NCBI RefSeq assembly: GCF_003315205.1
Contig: NZ_QNRR01000007.1
Coordinates: 1 to 64,000, forward strand
Length of the DNA: 64,000 bases
Direction: 5' to 3'
Origin: Roseimicrobium gellanilyticum
Lineage (GTDB): Bacteria; Verrucomicrobiota; Verrucomicrobiia; Verrucomicrobiales; Verrucomicrobiaceae
Below are positions 51,791-60,833 of this stretch, piece after piece. The notes beneath the pieces were generated by a model. It was not told where the DNA came from. It did not search any database and worked only from the letters and a program-made list of their open reading frames with translations. Both the position numbers and the translations under genes were made by a program. Each line of letters begins with the position of its first letter. Position 1 is the first letter of the stretch.

Positions 51791-52681
51791 ATGAGTAGCG
51801 CGCAAAAGACGGATACGGACAGCATCCCGGCCATCGGCATCATTGGTGGCAGTGGCTTGTATGAGATCGAGGGTTTCACCCAGAGCGAGGAGCTGCATGT
51901 GCCCACACCGTTTGGAGAGCCTTCGGACCGCATCATCGGCGGCACCATGGCGGGGCGGCATGTCTATTTCCTTCCGAGGCATGGGCGCGGGCACCGCTTG
52001 CTGCCTACCGAGGTGAATCATCGTGCGAACATCTGGGCACTGCGCTCCCTGGGCGTGCGCTGGATCATCGCCGTGACTGCCGTGGGCAGCCTGAAGGAGG
52101 AGTATCACCCTCGCAATATCCTCGTGCCGGACCAGTTCTTTGATCGCACCTCGCGTCGGGAGCATCATACCTTCTTTGGGAATGGCATCGTTGCGCACGT
52201 GAGCTTTGCCGATCCCATCAGCGCTGGCCTGCGCACCCTGTTGGTGGAGGAGGCGCGTGCCGCGGGGAGCACCGTTCATGATGGTGGTACGTATGTGTGC
52301 ATGGACGGTCCGGCCTTCTCCACACGAGCCGAGTCGAATGCCAACCGCCAACTCGGCTTCGACGTCATCGGCATGACGAACCTGCCCGAGGCCAAGCTCG
52401 CCCGTGAGGCGGAGATTGCCCTTGCCACCCTGGCCATGGTCACGGACTACGACTGCTGGAAGACCGATGAGGAGCCTGTGACCGTGGAGGCCCTGCTGGG
52501 ACACCTGCATGCCAACTCCGCCACGGCGAAGCACATCCTCGCCCAGGTCATCCCACGCATCCCCACGGAGGCGAACTGGCCGGAGCACCACGCTCTGGAC
52601 ACTGCTATCATCACCGACCGCAAGCTGTGGCCGGAGGAGAGCGCGGCACGGCTCAAGCCGGTGCTCGGCCGCTTCTTGTAG
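51791..52681 (+). CDS. mtnP: S-methyl-5'-thioadenosine phosphorylase
   Basis: A 296-residue purine nucleoside phosphorylase family-2 enzyme: GIIGGSGLYEIEGF (phosphate-binding Gly/Ser), HGRGHRLLPTEVNHRANIWAL, AVTAVGSLKEEY, and MDGPAFSTRAESN with the substrate-binding Met/Asp region. It cleaves 5'-methylthioadenosine to adenine and methylthioribose-1-phosphate in methionine salvage. The start at 51791 is preferred; an ATG at 51776 adds five residues. No other methionine-salvage genes are adjacent. Confidence 0.93.
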   Translation: MSSAQKTDTDSIPAIGIIGGSGLYEIEGFTQSEELHVPTPFGEPSDRIIGGTMAGRHVYFLPRHGRGHRLLPTEVNHRANIWALRSLGVRWIIAVTAVGSLKEEYHPRNILVPDQFFDRTSRREHHTFFGNGIVAHVSFADPISAGLRTLLVEEARAAGSTVHDGGTYVCMDGPAFSTRAESNANRQLGFDVIGMTNLPEAKLAREAEIALATLAMVTDYDCWKTDEEPVTVEALLGHLHANSATAKHILAQVIPRIPTEANWPEHHALDTAIITDRKLWPEESAARLKPVLGRFL

Positions 52682-52811
52682 GCGGCACACCTACTCAATT
52701 TCCTGCTTTCCATCCCGGGCTCATGGCTTAGGGTGACTCTTCCCAGGCGTGGCCAAGGGCCCGTGTGTTCCACTTTCCATACAAAATCCCCCAATCGTGA
52801 TTTCTCAGCGC

Positions 52812-53789
52812 ATGTTCCTTTCCATTTGGGTCGGTGTAGTCATGGCAGGCGCGCAAACCGGCTGCTCAACTCTCAGCAAGAAGGAGGCGGAAGTCCGCCC
52901 TCCGGTGGCTGCTGAGAACCGTCCGGCGCAACCTCCGGCGAATCCCGGAAGCGGACGCAGCATGCGCAATCCGGACTACTACACCATTCCCAAGGTGCCG
53001 CCGCCCGGCGCGAGGAACACCTACTCCTCCGTGAACGTGAATGGCCCGTACATCGCCATCACCTTTGACGACGGCCCGCATCCCACGAACACCCCGCGCC
53101 TGCTGAACATCCTCGCCCAGCGCAACATCAAGGCGACGTTCTTCGTCGTCGGCCAGTTGGCGAAGGAGTATCCGCAGATCATCCGCCGCATCCTTGCCGA
53201 GGGGCATGAGATTGCCAACCACACCCTGACTCACCCCACGCTCACGAAGGTCTCGGATGACCGCATTCGCCGCGAGCTTGGCGAGACACACAAGGCGTTG
53301 GTGGACATTGCCGGGTATCACACCCGCCTGTTCCGTCCGCCGGGCGGTGCGACGAATGCCCGCTTGAAGGAATGGTTCCACAACGAGTACGGCTACAGCA
53401 CCATCCTCTGGACCGTGGATCCGCAGGATTGGAAGCGCCCCGGCGTGAGCGTGGTGACCAGCCGACTGGTGAATGGCGCCCGCCCCGGTGCCATCCTGCT
53501 GTGCCATGACCTGCATGCACCCACCGTGGACGCCATGCCCGGCACGCTCGACCAGCTCCTGGCCAAGGGCTTCAAGTTTGTGACGGTGAGCCAGCTTCTG
53601 AACATGGAATCCAGTGCCCCGGCCTCTTCAGTGACAGCCGTCGCGCCTTCGTCGGATCCGGCTCCCTTCAACCCCAATGGATCGATTGTACCTTCCGTAC
53701 CCAGCGATGCGCCGATCCCCTTCCTGAAAGGCCAGCCCCCGGCTGTGAACGGCATCCCTTCAGAGGGGGGAGCCGCACCTCTGCGCTAG
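52812..53789 (+). CDS. Polysaccharide deacetylase (NodB domain) lipoprotein
   Basis: A 325-residue exported protein with a lipobox-like segment (GAQTGC, lipid Cys near residue 18). The NodB domain has AITFDDGPHP (catalytic Asp and metal Asp), HEIANHTLTHPTL (metal His), LFRPPGGATN and LLCHDLH. It probably deacetylates peptidoglycan or another N-acetylated glycan at the envelope. The tail is Pro/Ser/Ala-rich. A GTG at 52749 would add 21 residues; the ATG at 52812 precedes the signal. Confidence 0.9.
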   Translation: MFLSIWVGVVMAGAQTGCSTLSKKEAEVRPPVAAENRPAQPPANPGSGRSMRNPDYYTIPKVPPPGARNTYSSVNVNGPYIAITFDDGPHPTNTPRLLNILAQRNIKATFFVVGQLAKEYPQIIRRILAEGHEIANHTLTHPTLTKVSDDRIRRELGETHKALVDIAGYHTRLFRPPGGATNARLKEWFHNEYGYSTILWTVDPQDWKRPGVSVVTSRLVNGARPGAILLCHDLHAPTVDAMPGTLDQLLAKGFKFVTVSQLLNMESSAPASSVTAVAPSSDPAPFNPNGSIVPSVPSDAPIPFLKGQPPAVNGIPSEGGAAPLR

Positions 53790-53827
53790 GACACTGAGCC
53801 ATCGCCTTTCCTCACCCGAAAAGACGC

Positions 53828-55594
53828 ATGGAGACCAGCCAGGGCAGGATGATAGGCCAGGATTTCCTGGGGCTGCGCAACCGGCTGGAGCAGGCGCTGG
53901 ATTCCCTGGCGCAGCTCGCGCCAGATGCCGGTGCCAAAGACGAGCATGTGACGATGCTCGACAACCTGGTGAAGAGCCTGGATGAGCCCTTTGTCTTTGT
54001 CGTCGTGGGTGAGGTGAACGTGGGCAAGTCCACGCTGCTGAATGCCCTCTTCGGCGCGGACCTTTCCAGCACCGGAGTCATTCCCACTACCGACCGGATC
54101 TTTTTTTATAAGCATGGGCCAAAGGTGAAGCGGGTGCCCATTACCCGCACCCTGGAGGAGGTCTTTGTTCCCGTTGAGTTCCTCAAGGATTTCCATGTGG
54201 TGGACACGCCTGGTACAAACTCCGTGGCGAAGGAGCACCAGGAAATCACGGAGCGCTTCATCCCGGCGTCGGACTTGGTGTTGTTCGTCTTCTCGGCCAT
54301 CAATCCTTGGGGTGCCTCGGCGTGGCAGTTCCTGGAGCGAGTGCACAAGGACTGGATGAGGCACGTCATCTTCGTGCTGGGCCAGTGTGACCTGCGCACG
54401 GCAGAGGAGGTGTCCTCGATTTTGGACTACATGAAGCAGCTCAGCCGGCAGCGTTTCGGCCGGGAGTTTCCTGTCTTCCCCGTTTCTGCCAAGAGCGCCT
54501 ACCTTTCACGCAGCTCAGGCCTCGACCGCGACAGACTTTACCTGAGCAGTGGTTTCCCACAGCTGGAGGCGCACATTTCCAAGACCATCGGCGGCAATGC
54601 CCAGCGCGCCGGGAAGATGGCTCATGCATTGAAACTGGCGCGTGAGCTGCTTGTGGCCCTGCAATCTACCGCCACGGGCCGAATCGCCAGCCGCGAGGAA
54701 AAGTCCCGGCTGCTGGGCGAACTGGAAGCTGAATTTGCCGCAATTGAAGAGCGTTCGCACTCCAAGCTCACTGGCACCATTGACGCATCATCCACAGATT
54801 TTGGCCGTGCTGCGGGAGAGGTTGCTGGCCGTGTGCAGAAGATGCTGAGCCTTCCTGCGGCCTACGGCAGCATGCTGAAGGAGAAGCGTAGCGTGAAAGG
54901 CCTGGAGCGCGAGGTGCTCGACCAGGTCTGGGAGCCGAATGCCTCCCGATGGGTGCAGGCGTCCAAGATCATCGAAGACGATGTGGGAGCTGCTGCTGAC
55001 CATCTCAGCGGCCAGTTCGGCGCCGGGCTGAAGGTGCAGGTGCGGGAGGAACTCCGGCCTGATGCTTCCTTTTGGGAAACGCACCGCCATCGACTCCGCC
55101 AGCATCTGGAGGACATGCTGCACCGGGTGGTATATCACCTGGGAGTGGAGAAGGAAGTGGCGCCCGTCTTTGCTCGCTCCCGCAAGCTGGCCCGGAATTC
55201 CGTAGTGATCATGTTGGTGGCCCTCATGGGGGGGATAGCGCTGGTGACGCAAGGCCTGGGCGTCTATGGAGCTGTGCTCGCAGGCGTGGGCCTGCTCAGC
55301 GGAGGTGGCCTGGCGCTCGCCTGCCACCGTCTGCTGCGCACGGCTTCCCAAGTGGTGGATCAACGCTTGAAGGAGGCAGAGAAGTCGCTGCACGATGCCC
55401 TGGAAGGGGAGATCCGGCAGGAGGTGCGAGACCTGTACGCGGGCATGGCCTCCATCCTGCAGCCCACCCGCGAACGGTTGGCGGAGCAGAAAAAGCGGCA
55501 CCATACCCTGCAGGAGCAGCTTGCGGATCTGGACGTCACCTTACGTACCATCGAGACAGAGCTGGACAAGCTTTCCAGCCAGCGGGCGGGTTGA
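53828..55594 (+). CDS. Dynamin-like GTPase with membrane segment
   Basis: A 588-residue protein with an N-terminal dynamin-family GTPase: G1 GEVNVGKS (61-68), a G2 Thr near IPTTDR, G3 DTPG (126-129), and G4 GQCD (185-188) instead of the usual NKxD. A long helical stalk is interrupted by a paired hydrophobic segment (about 458-500), then C-terminal coiled coil. Bacterial dynamin-like proteins remodel or protect membranes. The non-canonical G4 could alter nucleotide specificity. A tRNA follows 121 bases later. Confidence 0.88.
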   Translation: METSQGRMIGQDFLGLRNRLEQALDSLAQLAPDAGAKDEHVTMLDNLVKSLDEPFVFVVVGEVNVGKSTLLNALFGADLSSTGVIPTTDRIFFYKHGPKVKRVPITRTLEEVFVPVEFLKDFHVVDTPGTNSVAKEHQEITERFIPASDLVLFVFSAINPWGASAWQFLERVHKDWMRHVIFVLGQCDLRTAEEVSSILDYMKQLSRQRFGREFPVFPVSAKSAYLSRSSGLDRDRLYLSSGFPQLEAHISKTIGGNAQRAGKMAHALKLARELLVALQSTATGRIASREEKSRLLGELEAEFAAIEERSHSKLTGTIDASSTDFGRAAGEVAGRVQKMLSLPAAYGSMLKEKRSVKGLEREVLDQVWEPNASRWVQASKIIEDDVGAAADHLSGQFGAGLKVQVREELRPDASFWETHRHRLRQHLEDMLHRVVYHLGVEKEVAPVFARSRKLARNSVVIMLVALMGGIALVTQGLGVYGAVLAGVGLLSGGGLALACHRLLRTASQVVDQRLKEAEKSLHDALEGEIRQEVRDLYAGMASILQPTRERLAEQKKRHHTLQEQLADLDVTLRTIETELDKLSSQRAG

Positions 55595-55715
55595 TCGGGC
55601 CCCTCCCGGCATTCCAAGTCCGTAAAAAGAACCTTGGAGAATTTGTGCTGGAGGTTTGACAAGCGGCTTCTTCCGCCTAACCTCTCCGGCTCACGATGGA
55701 CCGCGTCGTGTTTGT

Positions 55716-55790
55716 GGCAGGGTAGCTCAGCGGTAGAGCAGGGGACTCATAAGCCCTTGGTCGGGAGTTCGATTCTCCCCTCTGCCACCA
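55716..55790 (+). tRNA. tRNA-Met (CAU)
   Basis: A 75-nt tRNA with encoded CCA. Acceptor 55716-55722 with 55780-55786; D-arm GCTC/GAGC; anticodon loop CTCATAA (CAU at 55748-55750); T-arm GGGAG-TTCGATT-CTCCC. The last anticodon-stem pair (55745 with 55753) is A-G rather than Watson-Crick. From sequence alone elongator Met is most likely; a lysidine-modified Ile-CAU tRNA cannot be excluded. It is not an initiator type because the acceptor end is fully paired. Confidence 0.93.
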
Positions 55791-55862
55791 ACTTTTTCCC
55801 CTTTGATTTTAAAGGGGGCGCACCATGAAATTTGATCTCGTAGAAAGAGATTGCGGCGCGCC

Positions 55863-57191
55863 ATGAGTTCCATCGTCCTCACCAACTGGATGCTCGGCGG
55901 TCGCAGCGGCATGGAGTTGTACATCCGTGACCTGGCGCTCGGATTGAAAGAGCGGGGTTGGGAGCCGACCATCTTCTCACTGAAGACTGGACCGCTGGCG
56001 GAGGAACTGCGGGAGGCAGGAGTGCCCGTGGTGACCCGGTCAGAGGACCTGCCGCGCGATGCTGTTCTCATTCATGGTCATCACAATTTCATGACGGTGA
56101 TGGCGCTGCTGGCTTGCAGAAAGGCGAGGGGGCTCTTCGTCTGCCACGCCTCCCTCTTTTGGCAGGAGGAAGCGCCCGTGTTCCCCCGGGTACTGACGTA
56201 TGTGGGCGTGGATGATCTCTGCAGGGAAAGAGTGGCGGGGGACCTTCAGTGTCCTTTGGAAGAGGTGCGATTCATCGGCAACTCGGTGGATCTTGCCCGG
56301 TTCACTCCGCGTCCTCCGCTTCCACCAGCGCCGAAACGGGCGCTCCTCTTCAGCAACTACGCGGCAGAGCATACCTTCCTCCCTGTAGTGCGTGAGGCCT
56401 GTAGACAGGCGGGATTGGAGCTCGATGTCATCGGCTCCGGAGTGCTGCATCAGGTCGACGATCCGGAGCGCGTGTTGAAGGAGTATGACATCGTCTTTGC
56501 CAAGGCCCGCTGCGCCATGGAATCACTGGCGACCGGCTGTGCCACGGTGCTCTGTGGCGTGGAGGGGGTGGGGCCACTGGTGACGACGGAGAATTTTGAT
56601 CGTCTGCGTCGCGACAACTTTGGGCGACGCTGCCTCTCCTTGCCGATGACGGTGGAGTGTCTGCTTACCGGGATACGCCAGTATGACGCTGCCGCCTGCG
56701 AAGGGACCGGCCGATATGCGCGCCAGGAGCTCAATCTGGAGCACGTGATTGGTCAGTGGATTGACTTGTACGAGGAAGTTCTCGCTTCGCCATGTCCCGC
56801 AGGCGATGTGGAGAGCGAGTGCAGGGCCGCTGCCGTGATGATTGAGAAACTCAGTCCGCCACTGTTCCGCACGTTTGAACTGGAAAGTGCTCGTGATTAT
56901 TTGCAGCACGAGATGGGAAAGCTGACCGAAGCCAAGGCGGGGCTCGAAACAGAATTGGCCCGGGCGGTTGCTTCCTCCACCGCAAACGAACACTCGGTCG
57001 CGGAGCTGCGTGGCAAGTTGAAAGGCGTCCAGCAGGAGAGTCAGCGCCATCGGGCTGAGCGCGACCGGATGCGTGAAAAGGCACGGGATAAAGCAGCTGG
57101 CACTGTGGCCCTGAAAGGCCCGCTGGCGTGGCTCTGGCGGCACCGCATGTTGCGACCCATTGCCAGGCTCCTGGGAGTGCGTGGCCGGTAG
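55863..57191 (+). CDS. Glycosyltransferase (GT4-like) with C-terminal coiled coil
   Basis: A 442-residue protein with a GT-B type N-terminal domain (MSSIVLTNWMLGGRSGMELYIRDLALGL) and C-terminal nucleotide-sugar region (FIGNSVDLARFTP, LLFSNYAAEHTF, VFAKARCAMESLATGCATVLCG). A charged coiled coil (about 345-405) and basic tail (WLWRHRMLRPIARLLG) may associate with the membrane. The acceptor is unknown. The start at 55863 avoids a TTG four codons upstream. It follows tRNA-Met by 72 bases. Confidence 0.82.
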   Translation: MSSIVLTNWMLGGRSGMELYIRDLALGLKERGWEPTIFSLKTGPLAEELREAGVPVVTRSEDLPRDAVLIHGHHNFMTVMALLACRKARGLFVCHASLFWQEEAPVFPRVLTYVGVDDLCRERVAGDLQCPLEEVRFIGNSVDLARFTPRPPLPPAPKRALLFSNYAAEHTFLPVVREACRQAGLELDVIGSGVLHQVDDPERVLKEYDIVFAKARCAMESLATGCATVLCGVEGVGPLVTTENFDRLRRDNFGRRCLSLPMTVECLLTGIRQYDAAACEGTGRYARQELNLEHVIGQWIDLYEEVLASPCPAGDVESECRAAAVMIEKLSPPLFRTFELESARDYLQHEMGKLTEAKAGLETELARAVASSTANEHSVAELRGKLKGVQQESQRHRAERDRMREKARDKAAGTVALKGPLAWLWRHRMLRPIARLLGVRGR

Positions 57192-57239
57192 CCTTTGGGG
57201 TCGTGCTGGCTTCATGAAGCCTTGAACTCCAGAAGGTGG

Positions 57240-58529
57240 ATGCCATGGTCGGGGGCAATGTCGTTTTTCCAGATTCTCGTCGTCTCGGCCGTCTTGGGCT
57301 TTTCCATGGCTTCCGCTGCGGATGTATCGCGTGTCGATACCTCCACCATCACTGGTAAGGTCGTGACGGGATACCAAGGATGGTTTCGCTGTGAGGGCGA
57401 TGGCAGCAACAACGGCTGGCACCACTACGGGGCGAAAGGAAAATTCGAGCCGGGGTTCGCCGGCATTGAAATGTGGCCGGATGTTTCTGAACTTACCGAG
57501 GAGGAGAAGTTCGCCACCCCTTTCCGACATACAGACGGGAGTGTGGCGCATGTCTTCAGCTCTGTGAAGGAAGCTACGGTGCGCAGGCACTTCGAGTGGA
57601 TGCGAGACTACGGCATCGATGGCGCCTTTCTCCAACGCTTCGGCGTGCAGACGAAGGACAAGCGTTTCCGCGATCCCATGGACCAGGTGCTGGCCCACTG
57701 CCGGGCCGCTGCGAATGCCACAGGGCGTGGTTGGATCCTCATGTATGATCTCACCGGGTTGAAGGCAGGTGAGAGCACGAGAGTCATCGAAGACTGGAAA
57801 CGCCTGGTCGATGAGAAGCGCGTGGCGCGCGACGGCTCGGACGCTGCGTATTTCCGGCATCATGGGAAACCGCTGATCTCGCTGTGGGGATTGGGCTTCA
57901 AGGAAAGTCCGCTCACGCTGGAGGAGTGGTCAGCTTTGCTCACCTTCTTCAAGGACGATGCGCAGTATGGCGGATGCAGTGTGATGCTGGGCGTGCCGTA
58001 CCACTGGCGGACACTGGATCGCGACAGCATTTCTGATCCGAAGCTCCACGAACTCATCACACGAGCTGACATCGTGAGTCCATGGGCGGTAGGCCGTCTG
58101 GCGACACCTCAGGACGCTGCCAATCGCGTGGAGAAAGTTCTGAAACCGGATGTCACATGGTGCCAGGAAAAGAAGGTGGATTACCTGCCGGTGATTTTTC
58201 CGGGTTTCAGTTGGGTAAATCTCTCCAAGGGACGTGGTCAGGAGGCGAAGTTTGATGCCATTCCACGCCTCGGAGGACAGTTCCTCTGGTCCCAGGCAAT
58301 TGCTGCGAAGCGTGCGGGTTCGCAGATGCTGTATGTGGCGATGTTCGATGAAGTGGACGAAGCCACGGCGATCTTCAAGACAAGCAACAATCCTCCCAAC
58401 TCCGACGCCACCAAGTTCCTCGCGGATCCTTCATTGAAGAGCGATCACTATCTGTGGCTTGTGGGAAGGATTGGGCAGATGCTGCGGGGTGAGCTGGACG
58501 CGAGTGACTCAAGACCTGAGCGGAAGTAA
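57240..58529 (+). CDS. GH71/GH99-like secreted protein
   Basis: A 429-residue exported protein (signal FFQILVVSAVLGFSMASA). Its body resembles glycoside hydrolase 71/99-like TIM barrels: VVTGYQGWFRCEGDGSNNGWHHY, MWPDVSELTEEE, GIDGAFLQRFG, WILMYDLTGLK, PVIFPGFSWVNL and GGQFLWSQAIAA. These often act on alpha-glucans or mannose glycans. AAGG precedes the ATG at 57240; an in-frame ATG at 57258 is an alternative. Confidence 0.82.
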   Translation: MPWSGAMSFFQILVVSAVLGFSMASAADVSRVDTSTITGKVVTGYQGWFRCEGDGSNNGWHHYGAKGKFEPGFAGIEMWPDVSELTEEEKFATPFRHTDGSVAHVFSSVKEATVRRHFEWMRDYGIDGAFLQRFGVQTKDKRFRDPMDQVLAHCRAAANATGRGWILMYDLTGLKAGESTRVIEDWKRLVDEKRVARDGSDAAYFRHHGKPLISLWGLGFKESPLTLEEWSALLTFFKDDAQYGGCSVMLGVPYHWRTLDRDSISDPKLHELITRADIVSPWAVGRLATPQDAANRVEKVLKPDVTWCQEKKVDYLPVIFPGFSWVNLSKGRGQEAKFDAIPRLGGQFLWSQAIAAKRAGSQMLYVAMFDEVDEATAIFKTSNNPPNSDATKFLADPSLKSDHYLWLVGRIGQMLRGELDASDSRPERK

Positions 58530-58602
58530 GTCCTGGTCTGCACATCAAGGTGTGCGATCCGCGTCGTGCATAAACTAGAGACTTGCACCGAGGGACTGGG
58601 TG

Positions 58603-60105
58603 CTAGTTCTCCGTGACTTGCGCCAGTCGCTTGCGATGAAATTCCTCGGCCTGCTGCAGGCGCTGTTCCACGTATTGCAGGTACGTATCGCGGCGCGTGG
58701 TCAGGAATTCGCGGCTTCGCGCCAGTGCGTCGAGCAGTTCCGGAGCCTTGTCCGGCTGCATTCTGGCGATGTGTACATAGCGCTCAAGAAGTGAACCGAG
58801 GTTTTCCTGGGTGAGGCTGCTTTCCAGCTTGTGACGTACGAAACGCCGGAAGTAGTCCCTGTATTCGGAGGAGCCTTCAATGAGCCGGAAGAACAGCCGG
58901 GCCCGGTCTCCGATGATGGCTTCGAAGGGTTGCTCGCTGTAGTTGATACGCCGTCCGTCGACCACCTGCACGATCTCATTGAAGGCCTGATCCATGTCCC
59001 AAGTGAGCGTGCGCCACACGGCATCTGAAGAGCTGCGATCACGGAAGTAGCCACCCTGGTTGTTGTCCGTGGTGGCAGTAAAGGTCATGGCCAGCACCCA
59101 TGCGCTCAGCTCTTCCAGATCGAAGCGGGCACCTTCTTCTGCCATGGAAATGGGATACCGCTCACGGCGGATCCATTTCCGCCAGATGATGTAGTTTTCA
59201 TTCTCGTTGGGACGTCGCGACTTCAGTCGAACCCAATCCACATCGGCAAGTCCGAAGCGATCCTTCACAAACTCTTCCGACTGGCGCTGATAGATGAAGT
59301 AAGGGGCAGGAATGCGGGTGCCATTCAAATACACCACTGCCGGGGTGCAGCGTGACGTATGGCAGCCTGCGAGCGTTGCGATTTCGGTGGCCAGCGCTGC
59401 GTTAAATCGGCTGGGATGTGCGGCATTGGTCAGGATGAATTCCGTGGACGCCGGAGAATCGCCACCGAAGAACAGTCCTGCGGGAGCTGCGTCATGACCG
59501 CTGTAGCTGCTGTGGAAGACGAGGCGAAAACTCGTCTGCGGAGTCTTGCGATTGAACCCGCCATGGACACGCAAACCCACTGGGCTCTCCACCAGCAGGT
59601 GGCTGCCTCGCTGTGCACTAAGCCAGGCTGGCCGCTCCCACTCCTGTCCGGTTTCTTCCTTGTTGGCAATGATGCCTGACTCCGCATCAAAGAGATCCTG
59701 AGCACGGCACACGAGGGAAATGACCGTGATGTCTGGAGCCAGCTCTCCTCGGGCGGGGAGGAGCGCTGTGGAAGGAGGCATGCTCCTCGCGAGGAGCGCC
59801 TGCTGAGGTGACGGGCAACTTTTTCCGTAGAGTGCAATGGCGGCGGATGAATCGGAGGCCAGCTCTTCTGGTGTCGCAAATGTGTGGCTCATCTTCAGCA
59901 GGCCGGCTTGCAGCATCGCGGCCTGGCGTTCCGAGATCTTGTCCACGCCAAGGATGAGCTCGGGGCGGGCACGCTGCTCGTAGCCCAGCATTCCTGCCGT
60001 GCTCCATTCTTCCATTCCGAGTGACAGTGCGAGCAGGGACGCGACGCAAACGCCGAGGAGGCAAGCTTGCTTCTTTCGACGGATGGGAGACGGGAGCTGG
60101 CTCAT
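58603..60105 (-). CDS. CotH-family spore-coat-kinase-like protein
   Basis: A 500-residue exported/anchored protein (N-terminal RRKKQ then hydrophobic ACLLGVCVASLLALSL). It has the CotH signatures: LRVHGGFNRKTPQTSFRLVF, VYLNGTRIPAPYFIYQR, FTATTDNNQGGYFRDR and LTWDMDQAFNE (metal-binding Asp). CotH proteins are atypical kinases with secreted targets. A GTG at 60108 is an alternative start. It is the last gene of the VTC-DUF4956-CotH operon, starting 12 bases after the DUF4956 stop. Confidence 0.88.
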   Translation of the reverse strand: MSQLPSPIRRKKQACLLGVCVASLLALSLGMEEWSTAGMLGYEQRARPELILGVDKISERQAAMLQAGLLKMSHTFATPEELASDSSAAIALYGKSCPSPQQALLARSMPPSTALLPARGELAPDITVISLVCRAQDLFDAESGIIANKEETGQEWERPAWLSAQRGSHLLVESPVGLRVHGGFNRKTPQTSFRLVFHSSYSGHDAAPAGLFFGGDSPASTEFILTNAAHPSRFNAALATEIATLAGCHTSRCTPAVVYLNGTRIPAPYFIYQRQSEEFVKDRFGLADVDWVRLKSRRPNENENYIIWRKWIRRERYPISMAEEGARFDLEELSAWVLAMTFTATTDNNQGGYFRDRSSSDAVWRTLTWDMDQAFNEIVQVVDGRRINYSEQPFEAIIGDRARLFFRLIEGSSEYRDYFRRFVRHKLESSLTQENLGSLLERYVHIARMQPDKAPELLDALARSREFLTTRRDTYLQYVEQRLQQAEEFHRKRLAQVTEN

Positions 60106-60116
60106 CACGCAGTGAA

Positions 60117-60833
60117 TCAGGCGTTGGCGTGATTGTTGTAGTACACACCCACGGAGGCCTGGGGCAGTGTCTCCTGGAGCTTCCGCTCAAGCTCGGCGGA
60201 TTTCACAAGACAGACTTTTTGAAACGACCACGTGAGCACGCAGGCGTCCTCCGCGGTGGAGAGGCTGTCGAAGGTGGGCTTGCTCAAGTGCGATTCGATG
60301 AGAGAGATCATCGAAGGAAGGGCCTCGCGATACTGCTCGCCAGTGCAGCGAATGACCAGCGTGCCGGAGCCGGCGCGACGACGCAGGAAGGCCGGGCTCC
60401 ACCGCAGAACGAGAAGTGCCACCATCGCGACTCCGAGAATGGCGATGAGGAAGGCCACATTGAAGGAAGCGCAGCAGAGAGCAGACGCGATCACCAGCAT
60501 GATGAAGCCGATTTCTTCCGGCTCCTTGATGGGAGTGCGGAAACGCACAATCGACAGCGAGCCGAGCAAACCCAGGGACAGCGGCAGCGAGAACTGCACG
60601 CAGATGAAGATGGCGGTAATCGCAATGCTGATGAGGGGGAAGGAACGGTGCACATTGCTTCCGGTCGCACGTGACCCGTAGAAGGCGCTGTAGGCCCAGG
60701 AGAGCAGCAGCGAAGATAACAACGCCGCACCCAGGGCGAGGCTCAGAGTGAAGAGGCCAAGATCTGCCACGCGGCGTGTGTCACCGCCGAACATGATGGT
60801 ATTCGCGGCCTCGCGAAGATCAGCAATGGTCAT
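60117..60833 (-). CDS. DUF4956 membrane protein
   Basis: A 238-residue protein with four or five predicted transmembrane helices in the first 150 residues, the DUF4956 signature (GLLGSLSIVRFRTPIKEPEEIGF) and a soluble C-terminal domain (LVIRCTGEQYREALPSM...ASVGVYYNN). It is part of the conserved VTC/DUF4956/CotH set. Its role is unknown; it may form a membrane complex with the VTC-domain protein. The ATG overlaps the VTC stop by four bases. Confidence 0.9.
   Translation of the reverse strand: MTIADLREAANTIMFGGDTRRVADLGLFTLSLALGAALLSSLLLSWAYSAFYGSRATGSNVHRSFPLISIAITAIFICVQFSLPLSLGLLGSLSIVRFRTPIKEPEEIGFIMLVIASALCCASFNVAFLIAILGVAMVALLVLRWSPAFLRRRAGSGTLVIRCTGEQYREALPSMISLIESHLSKPTFDSLSTAEDACVLTWSFQKVCLVKSAELERKLQETLPQASVGVYYNNHANA

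Noticed and set aside
55716-58529. Genomic island inserted at tRNA-Met
   Set aside because: A glycosyltransferase and a glycosidase-like gene follow the tRNA, but there is no integrase and no repeat of the tRNA 3' end was seen.
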